Of a DNA stretch of 64,000 bases, positions 46,755 through 59,329 are shown piece after piece; position 1 is the stretch's first letter, and every line of letters begins with the position of its first letter. The stretch is from Echinostoma caproni. Its lineage: Eukaryota; Platyhelminthes; Trematoda; Plagiorchiida; Echinostomatidae. Both the position numbers and the translations under genes were made by a program. The stretch covers positions 2,695-66,694 of the forward strand of contig UZAN01039787.1 in NCBI GenBank assembly GCA_900618425.1, given 5' to 3'. The notes under the pieces are model-generated. The model did no database searches and had not been told where the DNA came from. It saw only the letters and a program-made list of their open reading frames with translations.

Positions 46755-46909
46755 TGTACATAGCAAATGAAGCGTGAACTAAGAAGCTAGGAAGCACTGG
46801 ACAGCTATTTCGACCTGGTTGGGTCTCATCAGCAGTACGAATCCACCGACCCAAATGAGAATCGAACCCAGGACCTCACAGGCAGAACGTAAGCGTGCTG
46901 ACTATCTTT
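46755..46909 (-). repeat. SINE-A copy, cut by the second N gap
   Basis: On minus: TTCTGCCTGTGAGGTC, then GGGTTCGATTCTC (box-B-like), TACTGCTGATGAGACCC, CAGTGCTTCCTAGCTTC and TTTGCTATGTACACGACGAA. The head of the element is lost in the gap that begins at 46910. Confidence 0.65.
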
Positions 46910-47764
46910 NNNNNNNNNNNNNNNNNNNNNNNNNNNNNNNNNNNNNNNNNNNNNNNNNNNNNNNNNNNNNNNNNNNNNNNNNNNNNNNNNNNNNNNNNNN
47001 NNNNNNNNNNNNNNNNNNNNNNNNNNNNNNNNNNNNNNNNNNNNNNNNNNNNNNNNNNNNNNNNNNNNNNNNNNNNNNNNNNNNNNNNNNNNNNNNNNNN
47101 NNNNNNNNNNNNNNNNNNNNNNNNNNNNNNNNNNNNNNNNNNNNNNNNNNNNNNNNNNNNNNNNNNNNNNNNNNNNNNNNNNNNNNNNNNNNNNNNNNNN
47201 NNNNNNNNNNNNNNNNNNNNNNNNNNNNNNNNNNNNNNNNNNNNNNNNNNNNNNNNNNNNNNNNNNNNNNNNNNNNNNNNNNNNNNNNNNNNNNNNNNNN
47301 NNNNNNNNNNNNNNNNNNNNNNNNNNNNNNNNNNNNNNNNNNNNNNNNNNNNNNNNNNNNNNNNNNNNNNNNNNNNNNNNNNNNNNNNNNNNNNNNNNNN
47401 NNNNNNNNNNNNNNNNNNNNNNNNNNNNNNNNNNNNNNNNNNNNNNNNNNNNNNNNNNNNNNNNNNNNNNNNNNNNNNNNNNNNNNNNNNNNNNNNNNNN
47501 NNNNNNNNNNNNNNNNNNNNNNNNNNNNNNNNNNNNNNNNNNNNNNNNNNNNNNNNNNNNNNNNNNNNNNNNNNNNNNNNNNNNNNNNNNNNNNNNNNNN
47601 NNNNNNNNNNNNNNNNNNNNNNNNNNNNNNNNNNNNNNNNNNNNNNNNNNNNNNNNNNNNNNNNNNNNNNNNNNNNNNNNNNNNNNNNNNNNNNNNNNNN
47701 NNNNNNNNNNNNNNNNNNNNNNNNNNNNNNNNNNNNNNNNNNNNNNNNNNNNNNNNNNNNNNNN
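46910..47764. other. Assembly gap (855 N)
   Basis: Run of undetermined bases; no duplicated flank was seen. The left flank is inside a SINE-A copy, which may be why the assembly broke here. Confidence 0.9.
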
Positions 47765-49800
47765 TATGAGAAGCTGTGGTTCAAATAGGAAAATTTTCTG
47801 TTCCAACTATGGTATGTATTGATAATTGGGCCTGACTAGGTTGAAGACGCTGCTAAGCTCTTTCTGCTGAATTCTTTGACAGCTAAAAGTGATCATTCAA
47901 CTTTCTGAAACTATTCGGAATAGGGTATAACTGTATCTATTGGGTTCTCGGAAGCCCATTCTTCACCCTTTGACCGAACGTACTTAACAATGGCATCTGA
48001 ATTATGACAGACATGACTGTGTTGTTGATGAAATCTAGCTAAGATGTTTTATCTTGATTGTTTCGTTGAATAGGGCTCGTCAGTTACTGGTACAAAATTA
48101 TCGGTGGTGGGCCGGATGTTTCATTCTCTCAGTTCCATCAAGCTCCATCAGTAATGAGCATAAATTCCAGAACAACTCATCACTGCTACACTTACAGGGT
48201 TCTCTTTCGAACGAAAGAAAAAAAGAAGAATACGACCTATGGTTGACCACATATCATTGTTTACTATATCCTGGCAGCGTTCTCAGTATCGTGGCCATGG
48301 GATTAAAGACTTGACAACGCTAATAACAGTACAGTTGGTACAGGCTGTATTAGACATTATCTTCGGTCGGTTAGCGAGCTTCTCTCTCTGAGTTGACCGT
48401 AACATGGTGAGCGAGAGTAATGGCAAATCCCGAGCCAGGTGAGCCAAAAATGCGGGCTGCTGGCAAGCACATTAGCACCAGAAGCAGCAGCAGCAGTCAA
48501 TAGCTTGTGATTCACACGGAAAAGCGCTTTGTGCCGACTCATGACCACGAGGGAACATGCGTGTGTGCACGCATCCACAAACAGACAAATTCACCCGCAC
48601 ATTTAATGTTACACACACACACACACATACAGACCATAGATTACAAGCACGACAAAAATGATCCAGTGTGTAACGCAATGCATAGAGCTTTCAACTATTA
48701 GTGAATTCCAGGCGAACGACTACACAATGCTGTCTGCATCAGGTCGCATGTGAGAATGGATCGATGGAGACCATTATTCACACAGGGCTGGGCTGTGAGC
48801 CAAGCGAAGAGGACGGTTTGTATGCCAGGTTGGGAAGTGCTGGTGGTATTTCGCGCAACGCCTGCCTTTGATATGTCGATCGAATGTCCATCTCGTATGA
48901 CTAGCCCCCACAGTCCAGGTGCACGCATAACATTGCATTTTTTGGATTGACAAAGAGGTCATGCAGTTGACAAGCATCTACAATTATCCTCGTAGGCAAC
49001 TTTGAGTAGTTTCAATACACTGACTTGATTTTAGTTTCGTTCGGTGTGTAAAACAGGGTCGTAAGTTATACATTATGTGACGGATGTCAACCCTGAGTTC
49101 ATGTGAGCTTAGTGAAAGGCATTTTTAAATTTGATACGATGAAACAGGTAATGAATAGCTTCAAGTGACTTTAATGTTAATAATAATAATATCACCATAT
49201 TTTTATGGTTTGAAAACGCAATCACACCGATAACTTTCATAAAGTTGACTGCGATAAATCAGAGGCAGCTTCCCGCCCCCCCATTGGGAAAGGGGAGACA
49301 AAATAAGAGAGAGGACAATGGGATGTAGTGTTATCAATTCGGTTGCTGTCACAATGACCCTAATCACTCAACCACCGCCGCCCGCATTATGCTGACAACA
49401 GAGGAAAATAATTTCAAGGTCGGGTTCGGAGAAGGGTATGAATGGTTGCTTCATGTACATAGATTTCAACTCGGATGAGCAACGCGGATGTGAAAACAGG
49501 GGAACAGTAAAACAAAGGGCGTGCATTGGGAGTGTGAAAGTATATGTGCGAAGAAGACAGAGTTTGTTGGCGCTAAATGGTCTTCATAATATCGATGACT
49601 GATTGTACTGAGTTACGTAATTCACCCTGTTCAGGCTTCACAATCCGCCTTTCGGGGCAAGTTCCCTATTGCGTAATCCTTTGATTTGGAGACTGGAGTT
49701 GACCAGATTGTTTGACGTGCATCCGCTCTATCGAGCTTGTGCCCAATTCAAATAAAAATGAGCAGAATTGTACCATTATGAAGATAAATTCTGGTAGCCT
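47765..49800. other. Unassigned sequence, putative Ig-gene intron 1
   Basis: No gene recognised. Contains a CA microsatellite (about 48612-48628) and a GCAGCAGCAGCAG stretch (about 48484-48496); a C-run near 49277. Confidence 0.45.
48611..48629. repeat. (CA)n microsatellite
   Basis: Run of ACACAC units between GTTACAC and ATACAG. Confidence 0.9.
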
Positions 49801-49804
49801 TTTG

Positions 49805-49985
49805 GCACTGATTTTTTTCTTTTTCATTTTACTTCCTTTTATTGAATATATAAAAGCATACAATTTTCAGGAAGAGGGAAGCGGCCAATCAAAGGGCTGC
49901 CATAAAATACACAAATGGGGAAAGTCAGGCGGTGGTGGTGGGATTCGAACACTCGTCCTCCGGGGTGATAATTGGTGATGTTACT
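49805..49985 (-). repeat. SINE-B copy, left arm of inverted pair
   Basis: On minus: a box-B-like GTGTTCGAATCCCACC, then CACCGCCTGACTTTCCCC, TTTGATTGGCCGCTTCCC and a tail TTTTATATATTCAATAAAAG. It faces the plus-strand copy at 50101-50283, 115 bases away. Confidence 0.7.
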
Positions 49986-50100
49986 ACCGGGTCGTGTGTT
50001 TCAATTAAAAAGCACTGTAAGTGCAGATGGACCAATATAGAATTGAAAATCATCATTGTTGGGAGCAGTCTTAAGTTGATTATTTAACATTTTGGTTTTC

Positions 50101-50283
50101 GGGGCGGTGATGGACCGCTGGTAGCGTTACGGGTTATCACTCCCCGGAGGACGTGTGTTCGAATCCGACCACCACCGCCTGTCTTTTTCCATTATGTGTT
50201 GTATGGCAGCCCTTTGATTGGCCGCTTCCCGCTTCCTGAAAATTGTATCTTTGTATACTCAATAAAAGAAAGTAGAATGAAAA
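50101..50283 (+). repeat. SINE-B copy, right arm of inverted pair
   Basis: GGGGCGGTGATGGACCGCTGG head, GGTAGCGTTACGGG (box-A-like region), GGACGTGTGTTCGAATCC (box B), CACCACCGCCTGTC, TTTGATTGGCCGCTTCCCGC, then an AATAAAAGAAAGTAGAATG tail. Internal pol III promoter-like boxes and an A-rich 3' end are typical of tRNA-derived SINEs. Confidence 0.72.
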
Positions 50284-50289
50284 TGAAAA

Positions 50290-53200
50290 TTCTGGCATAT
50301 GTCGCGGAAGAAACGGCCGATGACAGTTGTTGAGCGGTGTTCTGCATAATCCAGTGATTCACTCCTCTTGAATGATACGGTGAAGTGGGTCGATTTCTTC
50401 TAGGTGTAATGATTTTGAGACAAGCATTCCCGCGTCTTTAGTGTATCTTTGAATATTGAAAGCACTGAATATGCAGTCCTCCTTTTGTTTGTTCATAGAA
50501 TCCAAATAATTGTGATTGTAGCAGACTCAACAGGTCAAATAAATCTCTCATCCTATAGCTAAACAAAGCTTAAATTATGATTGTCTTCAACTATCTGTGG
50601 GAACTGTCCAATGGAATTGTCATTAAGAAATAGTATTGACCGTAACTTCTATTCTGCTAGCGGAAATCTTTATATGCACACATGCAGGCATATCAGTACA
50701 GTATGATAGAACAAGCATCTAGTAACGATCGAAGGAAAGAACGTACCCAATATCGTATCAGAGCGAAAAGGACTGGTTTGTTGGCAGCGAGGAAACAAAT
50801 AAGTAGTACTGCCGATTCTTCGAATGTGATATCAAAATGAACATGATGAGGTCAATCGAAACTACTCAAATGCAAACGTGCAATTATTCTGTCTTCTAAC
50901 TGTTTGAATCAGTTTAAATGATGAATGAATGAACTTATTGTTTAGGCGTAACAGAAAATTAGTGTCTGATATCCTAAACTGAAGCTCCTAGAATCAGGCT
51001 CAAATGGAGACCAAGGTAGGCTCCCTGTTATCGGTTATCGAAATCATAAGAAAAATCATCCGAGAAACCTGATCAGTCGGTACGAAATTCCATCTCGATC
51101 CTTGTATGGTGTCTTTGATGACGTTACATTTATTATTGCCACAGTATTCGGCGAGTAATCTCAGATGAACTTTGAGTGTCTTCCGATAAGGCAATGGATA
51201 AAACATTTTGTCACTTGGAAAGAAAAAAATCTTTTCTGAATGTAACTCAATTTACAATTGTACATAGTCACGTATACCATTATCTATATCCACTTCAAAA
51301 AAGCAAATGTATGAGTCTGTAGTCCCACAAAATATCGGTATAAGGTTTGCTTAGGTTAGACAGGTAGATCAATAAAACACTGAGTCACTCCTTTGAATGT
51401 AGTGATCTGCATTTCATGTAGCATTCCACTATTATAGTCATGACAATAATGCTTCACTCAAGTGACAAGTTGTGATGCAGAGTAACTTGGCGTAAACCCT
51501 ACCAAACGTGTGTCATTTTAGATCCTTCTTGAGATTTACAACAGTGCAAAAAACAAAACTACAACAATCAGACAAAAACGTTATTCACATCTGAAACTGA
51601 AACTGAATTATGGATGATTATTTCACGCTCAACCAAACGGTTCCTTTATCATTGCATTTCATTCGTCATCCAAAAATCATCCAAATCCTTTATCCAGTAC
51701 GTCGAGTAAAACTCGTTGGGCGACTGAGTTTTCCGGTAACCGCGTATCAAACGGACAAATGCGCTCATGGATACGATCTGGAGCATTACGGGCCTGATTA
51801 GGGGTGGACCGGTAAACACAAATTATTTGCGATCTATTAAATTATATTTTTGGAGACGAACTGAATGCCGTCAACCTTAACCGATCTGTTGTCACTTTTA
51901 ATTTTTCTTAACAAAAGCGATCAATCTGACAGAAGAGCCTTTGCCTGTCTCAGTCACCACCCATCCCACCCCACTGTGCTGACTTGTTCCGTTTCAATTA
52001 TCAATAATTGCTGCATTTTTCTGGGATTTGAAAAAAGTAATAAACAAAGATCTATCTGGTGATGACACATCTCTTTTTATCGATTGGATTTCTTCAATGC
52101 CTCTATCTAATTAGTTTGGTTTCTAAGCCTAAAAAAAGTCAGTATATTCAAACTGATTAAGGTGTTCATTCTACCAGCTGTATGGAAGAAAACGTTGTAG
52201 TAAACACCACACACGATTATAGTATTCAATCTCACTTCTCTATCTCATTTTATCGATGATAAAGTAAGATAAGTATAGAGATGCAAGGAGGGCATTTCAT
52301 CGTCAATTAGACTACAGTCCTATCAACGTGTCGAATATTATCAGGTCAAGTTCGCATTTTCAATGACACAAATCAATCATTATTTGGAATTGTCGGTTCG
52401 TCTTTTGTCCCTTGCTGAAGCCCAATCCATATCACTTTACAAACTTATCGATCAAGATGCTCGTGAAATATTACCTTACAGAGAGAAATGATCCATCCTT
52501 GCTCTACGAGAGTACCTAAACTGCCATTCATAGTCCTCAGCGTACCGTGTGAACTTTAGGATCTGATAAATAAAACTATTCCTTGTTAAACACCTTACGC
52601 AGTCCATACAATTCCACCGTTATCGGGATCCAGGGAGCTCAAAAGCGATGTGATTTGCTCCTGACATGAGGATTCGATTCCAGTAGGACTCAGAAACTTT
52701 CCCATAAATGTGAACTGGAATCCGTTTATATTTTCAATAATGACAATTAAACCGTCTTTCTTCCCTAGGTAGTTGCTCAAAGAAAAACATCTGCGATGTG
52801 AAAATTCTTCAAAAGTTATTGTGAATAGTTTGAATTATTGTAGAATTTGAAAGGTATCGTTTTGAGTATTTTGCTGTTTCTTTGGGTTTACTAAAAATTT
52901 AATGTACTACCTTCACTTGGCTAATCACATACAACGTTTCGTATACGATTGAGGTGGTTCATGGCATCGAAGTGATGCTCAGACCAAGTCATTACAGTTT
53001 TCGTTTCCTTAGGGAGCTCTTGCTTGCGGTGCTCCATCACTTAAAACATGAGCCACATGTGAAACTTATCAGTTTTGTGGGTTCTAGATATAGTGGAAAT
53101 TTGGAGTATTTCTGGGTTGATTATACTGACCAGATAGGTTACCCTATTGTATTTTCAAACCTCATTAATTCATTATTGAGTATAATTATTGAGCAATTCA

Positions 53201-54440
53201 AAAGTCATTGATATCTCACTGACAACAAAGCATCATTGGCTGAATGGAGTATGGTTTATCGAAACAAGAATGTTACGTTATTTTAACCATGCTAATTTAT
53301 TGACGCCTTTGTTGTTAGACATTCTTTCTGTAATCATATGACTAAATGCGCTTCTCACATGCCAAAGTGCTCCGAATAATTCTGTCTCGGTAGTGCTGGA
53401 ATGTAAAAACATGATTTCTTTTCATTCCAGTGTAAACTGATCCAAATTGACTAAGTACGGTAACGAAACGCGCGCATACACTTGTTGATGGCAAAATACA
53501 ATTTTGAAAATGCCGATATTCCGAGGAATTTAAGACTGAGAAGCTTTCCTAATGTTCGCAACGATGGACAGCACTACCACACAGTGATTCTTGAGATCGG
53601 AAAAGTTGACGTCAGCAGAAGCCACTCGTTTGGACGACAATCAGACTTGTTACCACCAGGCTCATTATCAGCCCTGCCTACACTCTTCGATTAGCACATT
53701 GTTTGAGACTTTGTGAGCTGGCAGTCGATTTCCGGTACACACAAATTTGAATTATTGTTTTGGTAGGGCTCACAAAACTGTGTGCAACAAACATTCTACT
53801 CATATGAATCATGCAATCATTAAAAAAATACACGAGCAGTCATCGGTTGTGCCATGAGTACCGGTGGTTTTAAAATAATATTTTTCACTTTAAACACCGA
53901 TCGCCTAGCTGCCGAACACACATAACGTATTCTGTGAGTATAATTGATTGTTTTAAAAGTAATTGGTTTTGCTGTCCAAGTCTAGATGACGAGAAATACC
54001 TGTTGTGTTATTACCTGACACATGTTCAAGTCCGTACAGCGTTACGCAAAAGAAAGGTCATTTTGGTTTGATAAGTGGTGATGGAATTACTTTTTCCCTC
54101 ATCATATAATTTACTATCCGGTGAAACATTGAAGAATGCTTCGATTTGACTATTTTGTCATTGATGAGAACAATATGATGAATCACAGAAAAAGTAAATA
54201 GCTGGCAATAATGAGAATAATCGTTGGAGAAGGAAACCAGATATCACGGGAACATACTGACGAATTTGGGCATTCAGTAATGCGAGTTTTGTGATTTGGA
54301 AGAGAGAATCTTAGACTCGCTCTAAATCGTGATTTGAGGATGCTATCGAGATGTAACAATCATATTGTTGTCTGTCTGTCTTACGTTCACTGAATATACA
54401 AGTATACAATTATGCAGTAAGTTTCTAACAACAAATGGTG
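50290..54440. other. Unassigned sequence, putative Ig-gene intron 1
   Basis: About 4.1 kb. Short frames on both strands (for example 51000-51206 and 52595-52780 minus, 51610-51801 and 52954-53211 plus) have neither splice sites nor family resemblance that I could support. Confidence 0.4.
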
Positions 54441-54445
54441 ATCAT

Positions 54446-54805
54446 TTTCATGAGAGCAAGAAGAAGCATCATGATCATAGGTGTTGAACTAAACCATTTC
54501 GTAGTAAACTCATCAGCTGTGTACATACATTCAGATCACGCTGGGTTAAAAGAGTGACAGGTTTGGGGATAGGCGAACACATACGGGGAAGGCCAAAGGT
54601 CACTAGTTGGCTACCGATCTGGCGGATCAAAACACGACAGGCGTTCCTGGGTTTGTCACATTCTTTACTATCCAGTACGTCCCCAAACCTGTCACTCTTT
54701 CAACCAAAGGTGATCTGAATATGTACGCAGCTGGTGAGATTACCACGAAATAGTTGATTTCAAAACATCCTGTGAACATGATGCTTCTTCTTGTTCTCAT
54801 GAAAG
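54446..54805. repeat. Long inverted repeat (fold-back element)
   Basis: Left arm 54446-54570 (TTCATGAGAGCAAGAAGAAG ... CAGCTGTGTACATA ... AGAGTGACAGGTTTGGGGA). The right arm 54680-54805 reads, in reverse complement, CTTTCATGAGAACAAGAAG ... CAGCTGCGTACATA ... AGAGTGACAGGTTTGGGGA. Arms of about 125 bases, clearly homologous with several changes, flank a 109-base spacer. No ORF inside. Confidence 0.75.
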
Positions 54806-55389
54806 AGTTGACGGAAACCGGTTGCACGAATTATAAGCGTTTAAAATAAGCCTTAGAAAATATCATAATGGGGTGGGGGGGGTGGAGGGTGGTATTATGG
54901 GCAGGCACTTTCGTAATGACCATAATCAATTGAAAACTGCCGTCGTATAGGGCGTTTAATTTTTGTATTCCAAAGGTAAATGTTTTGTTTGGAAATAGAT
55001 AAAAATAAACAAAATAATTTTATCATAGCGTGGTGTTCCTTCACAAACTAGCTGCGTTCATTGTTCGTACTAGCCACGTCAAACATGCAGTGCGCGTGTT
55101 TTGAAAGACAAAAAACACGACTTGTTCTCGCATACATCCTATTGCACCACCAGCGGCTTACAAATGTGTTTACACTGATATTGGAATGCGGACGGCCCTC
55201 GTTTTTCCCGAGTAACCAAATATCTGGATTTTGGCACACTTACTCATCCGGGTATGATCACGTACCCAACTGGCATTGTTGCCGTTGTTGGTGAGCAGAC
55301 AATACGCATCCACCCACGCTTAACCTCTCCTTTGTGAACCCGGTCCTATCAAATCAAACACTCCACATCTAGATCATTATGACTGACCA

Positions 55390-55806
55390 ACTGTCCGTCA
55401 CAATATCTCTCATCAACATCATCATCATCATCATGTGATGTGCCGTGCACATGGAGGCCACACACGTGAAGAAAGTTACAATGATAAGATTCGCACAGGC
55501 CGCCAAAACGTAGTTCGATGTATGTGTAACAAAATAATCCACACCAATAGCAACGGCACCATCCCGACGAAGTGTTCGGCTCGAGTTGGCATAGCCAACG
55601 AAGACCGTTGTTGGACTGATAGCAACCGGTCACTTTTAGGCACATCACTTGAATATGGTGGCTATCCTCAGAGTGACCCGTGTTTCACCCCGCCCCAGAC
55701 ACAAGCAAACATCATGGAAACACGCAACAGTCTTTCACATGGACAAGACCATTTCATTTTGTCCGACCTGAAATCTAACTACAATCCTCTGTTAGGGGGG
55801 TTGTGA
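55390..55806 (+). CDS. Coding-like ORF of unknown function
   Basis: Open from after TGA (55384-55386) to TGA at 55804-55806. It starts in a (CAT)n tract giving His repeats, then reads CRAHGGHTREESYNDKIRTG, KCSARVGIANEDRCWTDSNR and DPCFTPPQTQANIMETRNSL, ending SNYNPLLGGL. The second half is protein-like and could be a receptor's cytoplasmic tail, but no acceptor of quality lies in the first 40 bases and no family is recognised. A GTGAGC donor-like site at 55290 ends a short open stretch upstream in another frame. May be a non-coding transcript or chance. Confidence 0.25.
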   Translation, partial: TVRHNISHQHHHHHHVMCRAHGGHTREESYNDKIRTGRQNVVRCMCNKIIHTNSNGTIPTKCSARVGIANEDRCWTDSNRSLLGTSLEYGGYPQSDPCFTPPQTQANIMETRNSLSHGQDHFILSDLKSNYNPLLGGL

Positions 55807-55809
55807 TAG

Positions 55810-57100
55810 TGCAAAACGTGGACGTGTTCTAGTTCGCTTTGGCGGAGTTTCGTTTGTTCAGGGCTTGGAGTTCGTTTTTAAAATAGGTGTCGAACAAGGA
55901 ATAATTAATAAAGATGGTGAAACAAATAGTTAAAATAAAATAATAAAAAATAAATGAATAATAATAATAAATAATATCTGCGTAGATATAGCAAAGACCA
56001 TTGGCTTCTGTGAGAAGCATTTCGTATAGCAGATCGTAAAGACATTTCAGTGCCTGAGTCCAGTTTACTTGATGAAGGTGACTGGTGCATGCAAACTGGG
56101 AGAAAAACCATTGTTCAGATTTGTAAACTTAAAGTATAACCTCGGAGGTCTGTGCAAACAAGAGCGAGGTAAAGTGCGCGCTTTACGATGGCAAATACAA
56201 GCGACGTTCAGCGGTCAAGCCCCTTCTTCCTGTGAAGTCTCAGTAGAATCGTTCGAGTCACACTTTTGATGAGGCCTCAAGATGGATGCACTATGCTTAT
56301 TAACTTCTCTTTAGACATTTCCTTTTATCTTTATAGGCGACAAAGTTCTTCACATAAAAAATAATGAACGTGACCGCAAGCTAAAATATGCGGAATATTT
56401 AAATCCCTGATGAGGTTGGAGATACCTGATTTCAGAGTAGAATTCAAAACGGATTGATGTTTTTCACACGAGATCCATGGATGGAACGGATCACACTGGT
56501 GTTATCAAGTAAGAAACATTAAAGTGAGAAGTCAGAATTAAAGAAACACATTTTCTCATGCTACTCAACTTTACAGAAACATTACGTCATGCAAACAGCA
56601 TGTTGCAAACAGTGTTATTAGTAACTGGAGAGGATAAACTGTTTTGGACGGGAGATAGACAAGCAACGTTAGTGGTCCAAACTAATGGAAGGTTTCAGAA
56701 TGCGTCTTTGAGAATTTACTTTAAATAATCATTCTACTACATGGTTCCTGTTTCGGGAAAGTTGTACATGGGAGACCTTGCGAAGGACTGAAGGACGAAC
56801 AAAGGATTACAACAGGGCAAGAAAGTTCGGAAATTAAGTGACGTTAGTGTAGCACTTCAATACCGTTGCTCAGTAGATCAATCAAAAGCTCATTTTTTAA
56901 CGAAACATGACGTTCAGTCAAATATTCATGTGGATCTGCCACAAAATATAAATTTTCAGCAACAACATAATTTCGGGACAATACCGTAGGTGAGAAAAAT
57001 ACTTCGTTGAGAAATTGCAAATATCACAGAACAGAAGAGATTGTGGAGAGACTGCAGAAGGAACGGAGTGCAAGCATCCATTGCCTATCAGAATTGGTAG
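55810..57100. other. Unassigned sequence, putative Ig-gene intron 1
   Basis: A/T-rich, including a run of AATAATAATAAATA near 55957. No gene or element recognised. Confidence 0.45.
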
Positions 57101-57103
57101 GAA

Positions 57104-57180
57104 CGGGCGGTGGTATCCCGATCGTAAGGTCTTCAAGTTATCACCCCGGCGAACGTGTGCTTAAATCAAGTTGATTTATT
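57104..57180 (+). repeat. SINE-B head fragment
   Basis: GGGCGGTGGTATCCCGATCG, then GTTATCACCCCGGCGAACGTGTG, matches the 5' part of the SINE-B copies; the 3' half is absent. Confidence 0.5.
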
Positions 57181-57353
57181 CTAATATGTGTATCTCCAAA
57201 TATGTCCATAGACGGGAGAAATAGACAAAATTTCAAAGTTTTATTATTGGAATACCTTATAAGCTCATGTTTTTCTCGTCCCGTAGGTTCGTGTTGTGGT
57301 TAGAATACATATAATTCCTTGTGTAAAATGTCACATGATAAGGGATTCTTCCG

Positions 57354-58330
57354 CTAAGGCATGCAGCTTCGTTTATTTTGGAATGTAAACTGTACTAATG
57401 CTACATCTAGTCTCAATTTGAAAGATTTAATGCTTGGCTGACAGACGACGTGGGGTAAAAGAGAGTTCCAGATCGAACACACTCTGATCGCGAATGACTG
57501 ACGCCGGTATTCCAATCGGCATTTTGAGACCACTAGTTTGAATAGAGGTCCTTTAAGATGAACGTTCGGTGATAATTTTAGCAGCGGGCGACTCGAATGG
57601 CCTGGGTTTTGCATTATTTGGTATAACATAAACATATCTCTTCTGATACGCCAGTAGTGATTAGAGTATAACCTCAGTGACTTCAATTTCTGTGCGTATG
57701 AATAAAGATTCAACCCCATAGCCCTTCTAGTGTCCTTCCTTTGTGGACCCTCCAGCAATTTGCATTCACGTTGTAGCCATGGATTCCATTCCTGGATAGC
57801 GTATACTGTGAGTGAGTGAACGAATGGTGGTAGAAAACGGGGGAAAGCGTTGACTAAAACCGGCCAAAGACCCACTTAATCAAAACCACATTCTTTACAG
57901 GTGCGTTCAACACCATGTCGCAGTTGAGTGAGGAGCTTCAGTTTTCTTGAATAATGATGCCCAGGTCTTTCTCATTTGAGGCGTGTGCCAGTTGTTCCTT
58001 TCCGAGGAATACGAAAATCGCCCCTTGTGTCGTAGTGATAGAGCCTTACACTTTGGCACATTGAATTCATTATTGTTCAAAAGAGACCAGAGATGAGCTA
58101 CTTTCAGCCTTTCCTGGAAGGTTAGCGAGCCCGCTGGTTGCGTCACTGTATTCGAAATTTTGGCGTCCTCCACAAACAGTAATGATTTTGGCCTAAGAGC
58201 CTTCGGCACATCGTTTATGAATGTTAGGAAAAGTCGCGAGTTATAAATGGGAACCGATTCAAATAATCTGCTAAAGGAACCAATGAGTGTTATTTTACAA
58301 TATAATACTGTATGGTCTTTCATATACATT
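57354..58330 (-). mobile_element. CR1-like LINE, C-terminal reverse transcriptase
   Basis: On minus, frame 58329-57907 reads FLTFINDVPKALRPKSLLFV followed by EDAKISNTVTQPAGSL, where the catalytic F/Y-A-DD has become FVED. Next comes LLNNNEFNVPKCKALSLR. Frame 57875-57354 continues with AIQEWNPWLQRECKLLEGPQ, LYSNHYWRIRRDMFMLYQIM and SFAIRVCSIWNSLLPHVV, the conserved C-terminus of CR1-type RTs. The damaged catalytic site and a frameshift between the two frames make it inactive. Sequence up to about 58540 may be the preceding part. Confidence 0.8.
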
Positions 58331-59109
58331 TTTCCAACAGTGTATCTGTGGAGGGTACCGTAAAGCGCACAAGTTTATCACAGTTCAGCTCCAACCAGAT
58401 ACCCTTCTCAATCACAGTTTTACCCGATGGATACTGAGTTAAGGAGGTGGGTACATGCTGATTGTTTAACGTTTGGCAAGCGGTACGCGGAAGACAGAAG
58501 CCAAGTGTAAGTCTCTCTCTCAGGTACGTGAATACCAAATGGGTGTTAGCTGGAGATCCACCAAATCATTTGACTAGCCGATAGGTCACGGGACATATAG
58601 TCTGAAACGAATTGTTATAAGCACAATGAACAGCACACGCTGTTTTCAATTCAATTCATTAAAACAATAAAAATGCCGGTAGCGTTTGTAAAAACCAGAA
58701 CATTCATCGTTTGGCAAGGCCAATCTCTAACAGATGCGTGTGAAAAAATGAAAAACAAACTCGACTTCCACAGGAAAATAAAATAGTTATGAGCCAGTTC
58801 ACGAGGGATAATGTCTGTGATGAGATATAAAAACCGGTGCGTGGGGCACCGGCACGATATTTGAATTCCATCAATTCCATTATTCCGAACCAATTTTCCG
58901 TTTCCCATGAGAATCTTTGAATGATAATCACTGCCTCACATCCCCTCTCCATCTCTACAGGAAATCATTTGTTCACTTTGACGTACATTAAATAACTGGA
59001 CGAAAGGTCAATAATATATATGTGGAAAAAAGAGACCATCACACTTGAATAATGCCATCATATCCAGTTCACAGTAATGAGGGCTAATTTATGAAATCCT
59101 ATGAGTTTT

Positions 59110-59296
59110 TCGGTAAAATTCGGGTTAAATAGAGCTAATAAAGACAGCTGAAAAGCTGGGAAGCACTGAACAACGATTTCAATCCGAGACAATCTCATCA
59201 GCAATGCAAATCCATCTAACCAACTGGAGATCGAACCAGGGATCTTACAGGTAGAACGCAAGCCCATGACCCACTGAAGCACTGAGTAGCTAATCA
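59110..59296 (-). repeat. SINE-A copy, left arm of inverted pair
   Basis: On minus: CGGTCTGATTAGCTACTCAG, TTGCGTTCTACCTGTAAGATC, GGTTCGATCTCCAGTTGG (box B), GCATTGCTGATGAGAT, CAGTGCTTCCCAGCTTTTC. It faces the plus copy at 59330-59530 head to head. Confidence 0.7.
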
Positions 59297-59329
59297 GACC
59301 GTTTTTTCATTTCATCTATGCAGGATAGA

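Noticed and set aside
46819..47806. Four 300-codon frames across the second N run
   Set aside because: Almost wholly Ns; nothing is supported on either side except a SINE.
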